64,000 bases of DNA from NCBI GenBank assembly GCA_963697365.1, contig CAVONT010000021.1, positions 258,317-322,316 of the forward strand. Direction: 5' to 3'. The stretch comes from CAIXZV01 sp963697365. GTDB taxonomy: Bacteria > Chloroflexota > Limnocylindria > Limnocylindrales > CSP1-4. The notes beneath the pieces were generated by a model that saw nothing but the letters and a program-made list of their open reading frames with translations, did not search any database and was not told the DNA's origin. This document shows positions 19,114 to 27,145 of this stretch, one piece after another; the stretch's first letter is position 1; each line of letters starts with the position of its first letter. Made by a program: the position numbers and the translations under genes.

Positions 19114-19397
19114 CAGGTTGCGGACGGCTCGATCATGTCGACGGGTTCGATCGGCGAGTCTGCGAAGTCCTCCAACTCCGGCAGCGGATCATCGAAGGTG
19201 TCGTGGATGATCACGCGCCCCTTGTCGAAGCCGAGGGGCCGCTTCAGGCGAGTCGCGGGCTCGAGTGCGACCAGCATCGCGACTGGCACGCCGGCACGCG
19301 CGATGGTGATCCGCTCACCCCGCTCGGCCCGCTCGACCAGGCGTGAGAAGTGCGTCTTGGCTTCGTGGATGTTGACGACGGTGTCCATGCCAGCCAT
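19113..19397 (-). CDS. Phd/YefM-type antitoxin (module 1)
   Basis: The N-terminal Phd/YefM fold reads VVNIHEAKTHFSRLVERAERGERITIARAGVPVAMLV, giving DNA binding and dimerisation. The acidic C terminus (DDPLPELEDFADSPIEP) would wrap the toxin. Two starts are possible, ATG 19397 or ATG 19388; the second gives the more usual MDTVVNIHEAK opening. A 12-bp-period repeat abuts the first start and is a likely autoregulatory operator. The toxin gene follows at once. Confidence 0.85.
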   Translation of the reverse strand: MAGMDTVVNIHEAKTHFSRLVERAERGERITIARAGVPVAMLVALEPATRLKRPLGFDKGRVIIHDTFDDPLPELEDFADSPIEPVDMIEPSAT

Positions 19398-19418
19398 GGT
19401 GGACTAACCGGTGGACTA
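19398..19418. promoter_or_regulatory. paired GGTGGACTA repeat, probable antitoxin operator
   Basis: GGTGGACTA occurs at 19398-19406 and again at 19410-19418, a 12-bp period, directly adjoining the antitoxin start codon. Direct repeats at this position are typical of autoregulated toxin-antitoxin operons. Similar TAGAC/GGACT-core repeats precede the other two modules in the window. Confidence 0.5.
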
Positions 19419-19420
19419 GG

Positions 19421-20583
19421 TCAAACGTGCGTATCTCCGACGTCGGCGACGGGCGCGTCGAAGTCATCGGCGATCACGACGCGATCGCTCCCTGGCCGGC
19501 GCCGCGCCAGCCGCTCGCCGCAGGCGACCAGCGGAGCGACTCCAGCGGCGATCGCCTCCTCGAGGGTCACCGGCTCATCGTGCACCGGGACCGCCTCGGC
19601 GCCGGCCTGGGCCAGGGCCGTGACGCCTTCGGGCGTGACCCCGCCGCCCACGCCGATGCAGCGCACGCCCGCCGCCTGCGCTCGGCGAGCGACGCCCATC
19701 GCGGTCTTGCCGAACGCGGTCTGGCTGTCGATGCGGCCCTCCCCGGTGATGACGAGGTCGGCGCGCGAGAGGGCCGCGTCGAAGCCAGCCTCGGCCATGA
19801 CCAGGTCGATGCCGGGTACCAGCTCCAGTGCGGCCACGTGGTCGCGCAGGCACAGGAGGCCGAAGCCCAGGCCGCCCGCGGCCCCCGCGCCCGGGGTCTC
19901 GCGCTCGTGGCGGCCTGTCGCCGCTTCCAGGGCATCGGCGAAGCGGGCGAGGCGTGCATCGAGGAGGGTGACGGTCGCCGGGTCGGCGCCCTTCTGGGGA
20001 CCGTAGACCGCAGCCGCGCCGCGCTCCCCGAGAAGCGGGTTGGTCACGTCGGACGCGATCCGCAGGCTGACCTCCGGCAGACGTGGGTCGAGGCCGGCCA
20101 GGTCGACCTGCGCCAGGTCGTCGCTCACGTGCGCGCCCAGCCCATGCAGGGCGCCTGTTCCGCCGTCCGTCGTCGCCGACCCGCCGATGCCCAGCGCGAT
20201 CTCCCGGATCCCGGCGTCCAGCACGGAGCGGAGGACCTCGCCGGTGCCGAGCGTCGTGGCGGCGACCGGGTCACGTTCATCCGGGGCGACCAGCGAGAGG
20301 CCGCTGGCCTGTGCCATCTCCACGAAGGCCGCCCGCCCGTCGTCCCGCGCGAGCCACCGAGCCGTGCGCGGGCGGCCCAGCGGATCGTGCGCCCGTGCCT
20401 CGCGCCACGTCCAGCCACCGGCGGCGTGCACCGCCACCAGCGTCCCCTCGCCCCCGTCCGCCAGTGGCGCCAGCACGATCTCGTCATCCGGGCGCGCCCG
20501 CGCCAGCCCTGGGCGAGCGCCTCCGCGACCTGGACAGAGGTGAGCGTCCCCTTGAACGAGTCGGGCGCGACCAGGACACGCAT
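19421..20583 (-). CDS. glxK: glycerate kinase, type 1 (GlxK/GarK family; one frameshift)
   Basis: The protein has about 385 residues with the hallmark opening MRVLVAPDSFKGTLTS, then LAPLADGGEGTL, GLGIGGSATTDGGTG-like sequence (IALGIGGSATTDGG), ASDVTNPLLG and DLVITGEGRIDSQTAFGK. These are the conserved blocks of the ATP-dependent glycerate kinases that make 2-phosphoglycerate or 3-phosphoglycerate. The frame changes near 20510 between LAQGWRGRA and DDEIVLAPLAD, consistent with one added base. It is the last gene of a set with a GpgS-like synthase and another glycosyltransferase. It could therefore supply phosphoglycerate for glucosylglycerate, or recycle glycerate after its breakdown. Confidence 0.85.
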
Positions 20584-20617
20584 CGGGCCGCCATGGCCAG
20601 CCGCGGGACGCACGTCC

Positions 20618-22561
20618 CTAGTCCGCCGCCTCGCCGCCACCGTTCGCGCCGCCGGCAGCATCACGGAGGGCCTGCCGCCGCTCCAGGTACTCGGGAATGC
20701 GGATCATCGGCGGACGCTCGTGGTCGGCGACCTCCTGGACCTCGAGCGACAGCCGGCCCTTGCCCGAGCGCGGAAGCTTCATCGTGCTGCCGAGCTCCGC
20801 GAAGAGCCGCGCCCGCCGCCGTTCCTCCAGCCGCTTCATCACGGCCTGCAGGATCACGAACGACATGCGGGAGAGCCCTTCGAGCTCCTGGTTGCGGTGC
20901 ACGCGGCGCTCAAGGTCCACCTGGCCGAGACCGCCCAGCCCTGCCTTGTCGAGCGCGTCGATCAGGTGGCCGATCTCCACGGCGTATCCGGTGAAGAAGG
21001 GGATCTGCTCAAGGAGGCTGCGCCGCCCGGCGTATTCCCCGCTGAGCGGCTGGATCAGCCCCGACAGCTCCGGGAAGAACAGGTTGATCAGCGGCCGCGC
21101 GACCAGCTCCGTGACCCGGCCACCGCCACCTTCCTTGAGGACGCCACCCTCCACGATCGGGCGCTGGTAGTAGCCCTTGACGTACTTGAGCCGCGGCTCC
21201 ACCAGCAGCGGGCCGAGCGTCCCGTAGACCATGCGGTGGTGCCAGTTGCGGACGTCGGTGTCAGCCCAGACGATGATGTCCCCGCTCGTCTCGTAGAGCG
21301 ACTTCCAGAGCGCCTCGCCCTTGCCGCGGTACGAGCCATAGCGGGGGAGCACATCGGGGTGCCGGACGACACGGGCGCCCTCGGCCTCGGCGATCTCGCA
21401 GGTGTCGTCCTCGGACGCCGAGTCGATGACGAGGACCTCGTCGAGGAGCGGGAAGCGCTCCTGCATCTCCTTGACCGCACGGCGGACGATGGGCCCGATG
21501 GTCTCCGACTCGTTGAGCGTGGGCAGCACGAGGCTGATGGTCACACCCTGCTTCTGCTTGAGCGTGACGAGGCGACCGAGATCCGCGAACTCGGAGTGGT
21601 GGAAGTTGGCCTCGGCGAACCAGCGGTCCACCTTGGCCGGAACCGCGCGGGACTCCTCGGCGGCGCGGTCGGCGGCGGCCAGCGTCTCGGCGCGGCTGGC
21701 GAGCTGCTCGAAGGTCTGGCGGCTGATGGGGTCGCGGGTCTTGACGACGATCACCGTTGGCTTGGCGCGCTGGGCGATCGCCTCCGGGAGGGCGCCGAAC
21801 AGCGCGCCGCCGGGTTCGCCGGGCGGCGCCGACGCGCCCATGACCACGAGGTCCGCGTGCTCCGCCTCACGCAGGATGGCATTGCGTACGTTGGACGCTT
21901 CCCGCACGAGCGGCTCGGCCTTGGCGGTGACGAACTCGCGCACGAACGCGGCGAGCGCCCGCTCGGCCTGGGACCGGACGGCCTCCGTGACACCCGCAGG
22001 CACGAGGTGCATGACGACGACGGTCGCATCGTGCCGGTGCGCGAGGGCGTCGGCGTAGCGCAGGGCGAGCTCGGCGTGGGGACCGCCGCGGACGGGGACG
22101 AGGATCCGGCGGATGTCGTGGGCGCCACGCTGCTTGACGACGGCGATATCGCAGGGCGACTCGCGCACAACCTCGTCGATGGTGGGGGAGATGGTCGGCC
22201 CGCCCGAGTCACGGTGCGGGCCGGACTTGCCACCCCATCCGAAGATCATCAGGTCCGCATCCTGCTCGGCCGCCGCCTCGACGATGCCGGCGGCTGCATG
22301 CCGCCCGATCCGGACGAGCGGATGAATCACGGTCCCCTCGGGGACGTAGTCCAGGACCTTCTGCAGCAGCCGCCGGGCCTGGCGGGCGCGCGTCGCGCCC
22401 TCGGACAGCGGCATGCCCTCTGGGACCTCGACGATCCCGAGCGCCGTGAGCTCGCCCGTCCGCTCGTCCATGAGCGACGCGCCGATGCGGATCAGCTCCT
22501 CGGCGGTCAGCGGATTGGCAACCGGGATGACGACCCGGGACGGGAGCGGCTCGCCGCTCAT
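20618..22561 (-). CDS. gpgS: fusion of two universal stress domains with glucosyl-3-phosphoglycerate synthase (GpgS/GT81)
   Basis: The uninterrupted 647-residue frame starts MSGEPLPSRVVIPVANPL. Residues about 5-155 and 160-300 are two USP-like domains (VVIPVANP and DADLMIFGWGGKSGP; ILVPVRGGPHAELALRYADALAH and DLVVMGASAPPGE). From about residue 345 the GpgS-type glycosyltransferase begins: ISLVLPTLNESETIGPIV, DEVLVIDSASEDDT, then the metal-binding IIVWADTDVRNWH, and further on YYQRPIVEGG, ELSGLIQPLSGEYAGRR and FTGYAVEIGHLIDAL. GpgS condenses NDP-glucose with 3-phosphoglycerate, the first step to the compatible solute glucosylglycerate. Its start overlaps the preceding glycosyltransferase stop (ATGA). 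The USP extension is unusual and may sense nucleotide or stress state. Confidence 0.85.
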   Translation of the reverse strand: MSGEPLPSRVVIPVANPLTAEELIRIGASLMDERTGELTALGIVEVPEGMPLSEGATRARQARRLLQKVLDYVPEGTVIHPLVRIGRHAAAGIVEAAAEQDADLMIFGWGGKSGPHRDSGGPTISPTIDEVVRESPCDIAVVKQRGAHDIRRILVPVRGGPHAELALRYADALAHRHDATVVVMHLVPAGVTEAVRSQAERALAAFVREFVTAKAEPLVREASNVRNAILREAEHADLVVMGASAPPGEPGGALFGALPEAIAQRAKPTVIVVKTRDPISRQTFEQLASRAETLAAADRAAEESRAVPAKVDRWFAEANFHHSEFADLGRLVTLKQKQGVTISLVLPTLNESETIGPIVRRAVKEMQERFPLLDEVLVIDSASEDDTCEIAEAEGARVVRHPDVLPRYGSYRGKGEALWKSLYETSGDIIVWADTDVRNWHHRMVYGTLGPLLVEPRLKYVKGYYQRPIVEGGVLKEGGGGRVTELVARPLINLFFPELSGLIQPLSGEYAGRRSLLEQIPFFTGYAVEIGHLIDALDKAGLGGLGQVDLERRVHRNQELEGLSRMSFVILQAVMKRLEERRRARLFAELGSTMKLPRSGKGRLSLEVQEVADHERPPMIRIPEYLERRQALRDAAGGANGGGEAAD

Positions 22562-23928
22562 GATCCTGCCTCCCAGCGCTCCACGAGGTAGCTCTTGTCG
22601 AGTTCGAACTGCCGGGCCTGGCGCTCCACCCGCTCCTCGGCGTCCGCGGTGGCCAGGTGCCGGTTCTCGATGACGAAGCTGCCGACGCGGCCGAAGTAGA
22701 TCGGGACCAGCGCGGCGACCATCACGCCGGTGTCCAACTCGCCCCGGCGGGTGGCGAGGACCAGGTCGAAGATCACGCGTCCCCACAGGTCGTCGGGGAA
22801 GTGGAAGCCCACGAGGGCCTCGGCCATCGTGGCGGTGTCGGGAAGTGGTCCGCCGCTCTCGCGCCCGAGGCCCAGTTTCGTGGAGGCGGCCTCCGCCAGC
22901 GAGCCCGCGTCCGCGGCAAGGTCGAGCACCCGCTCGAGGTTGGCCGGCGCCAGCATCCGCCGCCAGGTGTCGGCGAGCGTGAGCGATCCCTCGTGGAACT
23001 GCTCGAGCAGGCGGATCGCGTTCACCTCGAGCGGCGGCGGGTCGATGATCCGCTCGAACCCGTAGGCAGGAACGTCGTGGGAGCCGCGCACGTGCAGCCA
23101 GCTGTCGGGGTGGGCGACGGCGAGGCGCAGGATCGTGGACACGACCTGGCGGAACATCGGGCCGAGGTCGGATCCCGGATCCTTCGGGTCGTGGACCTTC
23201 GCCCCCAGGCGGGTCTGGCAGACCGCGAACCCGCCCGTCAGCGCCGAGGTCGTCATCCAGATGTCGATGCCGAACTTGCTGATGTCGGGGGTCCAGTCGT
23301 CCAGCTCGAGGTAGTGGCGGACGAGGTCGCCCGACACGCCGAAGTCGCCGCCGATCGGCTGCCGGATCCGGTGGCCGTACAGGGCGCGGGTCAGCGGGTA
23401 GGTGACGGTGTTCGTGATCGTCCCGTCGTACTTGTAGCGCGAGTACAGCGGGGCCACGTAGTCGTAGCCGCCCTTGAGGATCGGCCCGGCCAGCAGCTCG
23501 ATCCACTCCGGCACGATGCTCCGCAGATCGGAGTCCACCACCACCAGCGCCTGCACGTCGAGCGCGGCCGCGATCTCGAAGATCGCGCGCAGTGCGGCGC
23601 CCTTGCCCCCGGTGCCCGCGATCTCGGGGTACGTGATCGTCACCCGGTCGAGCTTGTTGGTGGGCCGGACCAGCAGGATCGACTCCACGTACTCGGGCGG
23701 CTCGGTCTCGATGACGACGCGCTGGGTGCCGTCGGACGACCCGGCATCGGAGTTGACCAGGACCGGCTTGAGGTCCGGGAAGTACTGCACGAGCCCGGCA
23801 TGGGCGGCCCTGACCACGTAGCCGATGGTGGCCGCGTTCTTGAAGCTGGGGATCCCGACCATGATGTCGGCGCGCCCCAGGCGCGTGATCTGCTCGCGGA
23901 TCTCGGGGGACAGCGTCGAAGGAGGCAT
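22558..23928 (-). CDS. GT-A fold glycosyltransferase, probably solute or glycolipid related
   Basis: The intact 456-residue frame starts from ATG 23928, with GGAGG-like sequence absent but good coding quality. The N-terminal half is a GT-A nucleotide-sugar domain: IMVGIPSFKNAATIGYVV, VLVNSDAGSSDGTQ, and the metal-binding ALVVVDSDLRSIVPEW. RQPIGGDFGVSGDLV and FGIDIWMTTSALTGG follow, similar to acceptor loops in GT2/GT81-like enzymes. The C-terminal 150 residues are helical and unassigned. It overlaps the USP-GpgS fusion by 4 bases, so the two are co-translated. It could add a second sugar to glucosyl(phospho)glycerate, as in mannosylglucosylglycerate synthesis. That role is inferred from context. 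Confidence 0.7.
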   Translation of the reverse strand: MPPSTLSPEIREQITRLGRADIMVGIPSFKNAATIGYVVRAAHAGLVQYFPDLKPVLVNSDAGSSDGTQRVVIETEPPEYVESILLVRPTNKLDRVTITYPEIAGTGGKGAALRAIFEIAAALDVQALVVVDSDLRSIVPEWIELLAGPILKGGYDYVAPLYSRYKYDGTITNTVTYPLTRALYGHRIRQPIGGDFGVSGDLVRHYLELDDWTPDISKFGIDIWMTTSALTGGFAVCQTRLGAKVHDPKDPGSDLGPMFRQVVSTILRLAVAHPDSWLHVRGSHDVPAYGFERIIDPPPLEVNAIRLLEQFHEGSLTLADTWRRMLAPANLERVLDLAADAGSLAEAASTKLGLGRESGGPLPDTATMAEALVGFHFPDDLWGRVIFDLVLATRRGELDTGVMVAALVPIYFGRVGSFVIENRHLATADAEERVERQARQFELDKSYLVERWEAGS

Positions 23929-23981
23929 CCGCTCCACCCTACCACCCCGGGCGAGCGAGGACCATCCGGCCCGCACGTCGC

Positions 23982-24719
23982 CTAGCTGGCCCGCGCCGGC
24001 CCCCGCCCGGGACCCTCCGGCGGGCGGCTCACGGCCCAGTCCGGGTTCTCCTTGCCGGCCGTGTACCGGCTGTTGGACGACCGGTAGGACAGCTCCGTGA
24101 AGCCGAGCTGGCCCCAGGTGACGAGTGTCAGCGCCAGGGGCTTGACCACCGGCGTGACCCGGACGAGCTCCGATGCCTGCAGCGCACCCTCCAGCAGGCG
24201 GTGCCGCTCCATGAGGGGGACGTCGGCGAGTGAGGTCCCGTCGAGCCAGATCAGGTCGGTCGCGACAAACGCATGGGGCACGCCGTCCTCGATTGACTCG
24301 AGCACGGACATGGCGATCTGTGCCTCCCGGCTGGCATAGTCGCGCGCCTTGACATATGGATCGTCCTTGTTGGGCTTGAGCAGGCCACGGGGAACCAGCA
24401 GCGGCGGGCGCTCCACCTTGGGCATGGCGCCACCGACACCGATGCCGCTGGCCAGCGCCTCGGTCGTCAAGTGGCCCTCGACGACCGCCTCGACGGCCGT
24501 GAACCCTGCGACGAGGGCAGTCAGGATGAGAGGGATCGGCGCCAGTTCCTCGCCGTCCCGGTAGAGAGCCGCCTCGTCGACCGTCAGGGCGGCAGCGACC
24601 CGGATGCCGCCCCACGCCGGCTCCACGAGCGGGTCCACGATGTTCTTGGCCGCACGGCGACCCGGGCGCTGCGGCTCCCAGGCAGCGGCGACCTCGCGGG
24701 CGGTGGGCTCGGCGCTCAT
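23982..24719 (-). CDS. catalytically dead ATP-dependent DNA-ligase-like protein
   Basis: This 245-residue protein looks like the adenylation domain of an LigD/LigC-type ATP-dependent ligase. Motif I, normally E-P-K-W-D-G-x-R, reads VEPAWGGIRV: the catalytic Lys is Ala35 and the Asp is Gly37. A motif III-like element ATDLIWLDGTSLADVPLMER and a motif V-like end ELSYRSSNSRYTAGKENPDW are still recognisable, so homology is good while adenylyl transfer should be impossible. Two ATGs lie close together (24719 and 24725). The gene is 53 bp upstream of the glycosyltransferase in the same direction and is probably the first gene of that operon. Its function is unknown; a nucleotide- or DNA-binding structural role is conceivable. 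Confidence 0.65.
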   Translation of the reverse strand: MSAEPTAREVAAAWEPQRPGRRAAKNIVDPLVEPAWGGIRVAAALTVDEAALYRDGEELAPIPLILTALVAGFTAVEAVVEGHLTTEALASGIGVGGAMPKVERPPLLVPRGLLKPNKDDPYVKARDYASREAQIAMSVLESIEDGVPHAFVATDLIWLDGTSLADVPLMERHRLLEGALQASELVRVTPVVKPLALTLVTWGQLGFTELSYRSSNSRYTAGKENPDWAVSRPPEGPGRGPARAS

Positions 24720-24845
24720 GCTCACAGGCGGATCCTACAGCGCCGGTCGACAGCGCCGCTCGCGGGACCGCCCGAACGCGCGCTCCGCTTGCCCGTATGA
24801 TCCGGCCGAGGCGGGGATCCAGGCACACCACGAGGGGACAGGCAG

Positions 24846-26093
24846 ATGACGGCAGTCCCGGCGACGTCGGTACCCCAAGGTGATCCGAACCTGCGCCGCA
24901 GGGCGGTCGGCTCGTGGGCGCTCTACGACTTCGCGAACACGATCTGGTCCTATGCCGTCTTCTCCTGGGCGGTCGGGCTGTACCTCATCGGCAAGCTGGG
25001 GGACCAGGCCGGGAACTCCTCGCTCACGCTCGCGGTCGCGATCTCCGTGCTTATCAACGCTGCCGTGTCCCCGTGGCTGGGGGCCCTGTCCGACCGGTAC
25101 GGCAAGCGGCTGCCGTTCCTGTTCGGCTTCACGCTGCTCGCCTGCATCCCCGCGATGGCCATCCCGTTCGTCGACGTCACCGTTGGCGTGCTCCTGTTCT
25201 GCGTGGCCAACTTCGGCTACCAGTCGGCGCTCATCTACTACGACGCGACGCTCAAACTGGTGAGCGTGCCGGAGAACCGGGGATGGGTCTCGGGAATGGG
25301 CACCGCCGTCGGCTACATGGGCACCGTGCTGATCGCGCTCACGATCGTGATCACCGGCATGGCACCCGAGACGGCATTCCTGGTCGCCCCGGTCATGTTC
25401 ATGGTGTTCGCGATCCCCATCTTCCTGGTGATCCGGGAGCCGGCTGGTGCCGGGAACCGGGACCAGGTGATGTCCGCCGCGTGGCGGGCGACGTGGGACA
25501 CCGTGCGCTCGCTGGACCGCTACCCGGGCCTGGGGCGCTTCCTCCTCGCCCGCTTCTTCTATACGGACGCGCTCAACACGAGCATCACGATCATGACGGT
25601 GTTCGCCGTGCGTGCCATCGGGTTCACCGAGACGGAGTCGTCGATGGTGTTCCTTGGCCTTACGCTGGCTGCGATCGCCGCCGGGTTCATGTGGGGCAAG
25701 CTGACCGACCGCTGGGGCCCCAAGCAGACCCTGTTCATCGTCCTGTGCATGTGGGCGGTCGCCCTGGCGGTCGGGGCGATCTTCCTGGACAAGCTCGTGT
25801 TCCTGGTGGCGGGCATCGCGATCGGGGCAGGCTTCTCGGGGATGCAGATCGCGGACCGCGTCCTCATGTACCGGCTGTCGCCCCCGGAACGGCTCGGCGA
25901 GTTCTACGGCCTGTACGGCCTCGTGGGCAAGGGATCCCAGGTGCTGGGCTCGCTGTTCTGGTCCCTGACCTTCCTGCTGTTCTTCAACACGCTCGGGGTC
26001 GCCACGTACCAGGTGGGGATCGTCACCCTGCTGATCTCGATGGTGATCGGCCTGGTCCTGGTCCGAGGTGTGCCGGAGCAGCGCGAGGGCTGA
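24846..26093 (+). CDS. MFS transporter, UMF1/Atg22-like
   Basis: The intact 415-residue protein has about 12 transmembrane helices. The opening SWALYDFANTIWSYAVFSWAVG is the signature of the UMF1 (Atg22-like) branch of the major facilitator superfamily. The A-loop-like LGALSDRYGKRLPFLFG follows helix 2, and a matching WGKLTDRWGPKQTLF follows helix 8. GGGACAGGCAG lies just before the ATG at 24846. The substrate is unknown for bacterial UMF1 members. It is divergent from the glycosyltransferase operon and shares a 126-bp intergenic region with it, so export or import of a solute made there is possible but unproven. Confidence 0.85.
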   Translation: MTAVPATSVPQGDPNLRRRAVGSWALYDFANTIWSYAVFSWAVGLYLIGKLGDQAGNSSLTLAVAISVLINAAVSPWLGALSDRYGKRLPFLFGFTLLACIPAMAIPFVDVTVGVLLFCVANFGYQSALIYYDATLKLVSVPENRGWVSGMGTAVGYMGTVLIALTIVITGMAPETAFLVAPVMFMVFAIPIFLVIREPAGAGNRDQVMSAAWRATWDTVRSLDRYPGLGRFLLARFFYTDALNTSITIMTVFAVRAIGFTETESSMVFLGLTLAAIAAGFMWGKLTDRWGPKQTLFIVLCMWAVALAVGAIFLDKLVFLVAGIAIGAGFSGMQIADRVLMYRLSPPERLGEFYGLYGLVGKGSQVLGSLFWSLTFLLFFNTLGVATYQVGIVTLLISMVIGLVLVRGVPEQREG

Positions 26094-26143
26094 CGCCCGG
26101 CTCCGCTCGGCGGCAAGGGCGCGTCCCGTCCAGGGTGGAGTCG

Positions 26144-27145
26144 TCAGTCCGGGTAGCCGTCAGGGTGTGCCCGGCGCCACGCCCACGCTGAACCCAGCAT
26201 CTCGTCGAGCGTGGATCGGCGGGGTGTCCAGGCGAGGCTGGCACGGGCCCGCTCGTTGGACGCGACGAGCACCGGCGGATCGCCAGCCCGGCGCGGCCCC
26301 ACCGTGTGGGGGATCTCCCGGCCGGTGATCCGAGCCGCCGCGCTGAGAACGTCCTTGACCGAGAACCCGCTCGAGGTGCCCAGGTTGCAGACCAGGGGCT
26401 CCGCGTGCGGACTCCCGCCCTCGGGCTCGCGGCCCGACGCCTCGAGTGCGGCGACGTGGGCATCGGCCAGGTCGGCGACGTGGATGTAGTCCCGGACCGG
26501 CGTGCCGTCGGGCGTCGGGTAGTCCTCGCCGAAGAGCGTGAGCGGCGGACCGCCCTCAGCGGCGCGCAGCACATTGGGGATGAGGTGCGTCTCGGGCCGG
26601 TGCACCTCACCCAGGCGCACGGTGGCGCCCGCGACGTTGAAGTAGCGCAGGATCACGGCCCGCAGGCCGTAGGCGCGACCGTACCAGTGGAGGGCCCCCT
26701 CGAAGGCCCGCTTCGTCTCGCCGTAGGTGTTGATCGGGCGGAGCGGCGCGTCCTCCGGGATCGGCGTGGTGTCGGGCACCCCGTAGACCGCGGCCGTGGA
26801 GCTGAACACGATCCGGCTGATGCCGGCCTCGCGGGCGGCCTCCAGCAGGGCGATTCCGCCCGCGACGTTGTCCCGGTAGTACTTCGCCGGGTTCTCGACG
26901 CTCTCGCCGACGAGGCTGCGGGCGGCGCAGTGGAGGATGGCGTCGATCCGCTCGCGCTCGAGGAGGGCCAGCGTCGCCGCCTGGTCCCCGTACGAGCCGC
27001 GGACAAGCAGGACGTCGGGATGCGCGGCCGCGGCGTGGCCCGTGCTCAGGTCATCGAGGACGACCACCTCGTGGCCGGCTGCCAGGATCGCCTCGACGGA
27101 CACGCCGCCGACATACCCGGCCCCGCCGGTGACGAGCACGCGCAT
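26144..27145 (-). CDS. galE: UDP-glucose 4-epimerase
   Basis: The protein has 333 residues with the NAD-binding MRVLVTGGAGYVGG, the catalytic Ser/Thr region VFSSTAAVYG, the Tyr-x3-Lys pair in NTYGETKRAFE, and RYFNVAGA, RDYIHVADLADAH and VCNLGTSSGFSV. These are the diagnostic GalE blocks, including the residues that bind the UDP-sugar. It interconverts UDP-glucose and UDP-galactose and feeds cell-surface polysaccharides. Its start shares one base with the stop of the TPR-repeat gene upstream (TGATG), so the two are translationally coupled. The frame is intact. Confidence 0.9.
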   Translation of the reverse strand: MRVLVTGGAGYVGGVSVEAILAAGHEVVVLDDLSTGHAAAAHPDVLLVRGSYGDQAATLALLERERIDAILHCAARSLVGESVENPAKYYRDNVAGGIALLEAAREAGISRIVFSSTAAVYGVPDTTPIPEDAPLRPINTYGETKRAFEGALHWYGRAYGLRAVILRYFNVAGATVRLGEVHRPETHLIPNVLRAAEGGPPLTLFGEDYPTPDGTPVRDYIHVADLADAHVAALEASGREPEGGSPHAEPLVCNLGTSSGFSVKDVLSAAARITGREIPHTVGPRRAGDPPVLVASNERARASLAWTPRRSTLDEMLGSAWAWRRAHPDGYPD

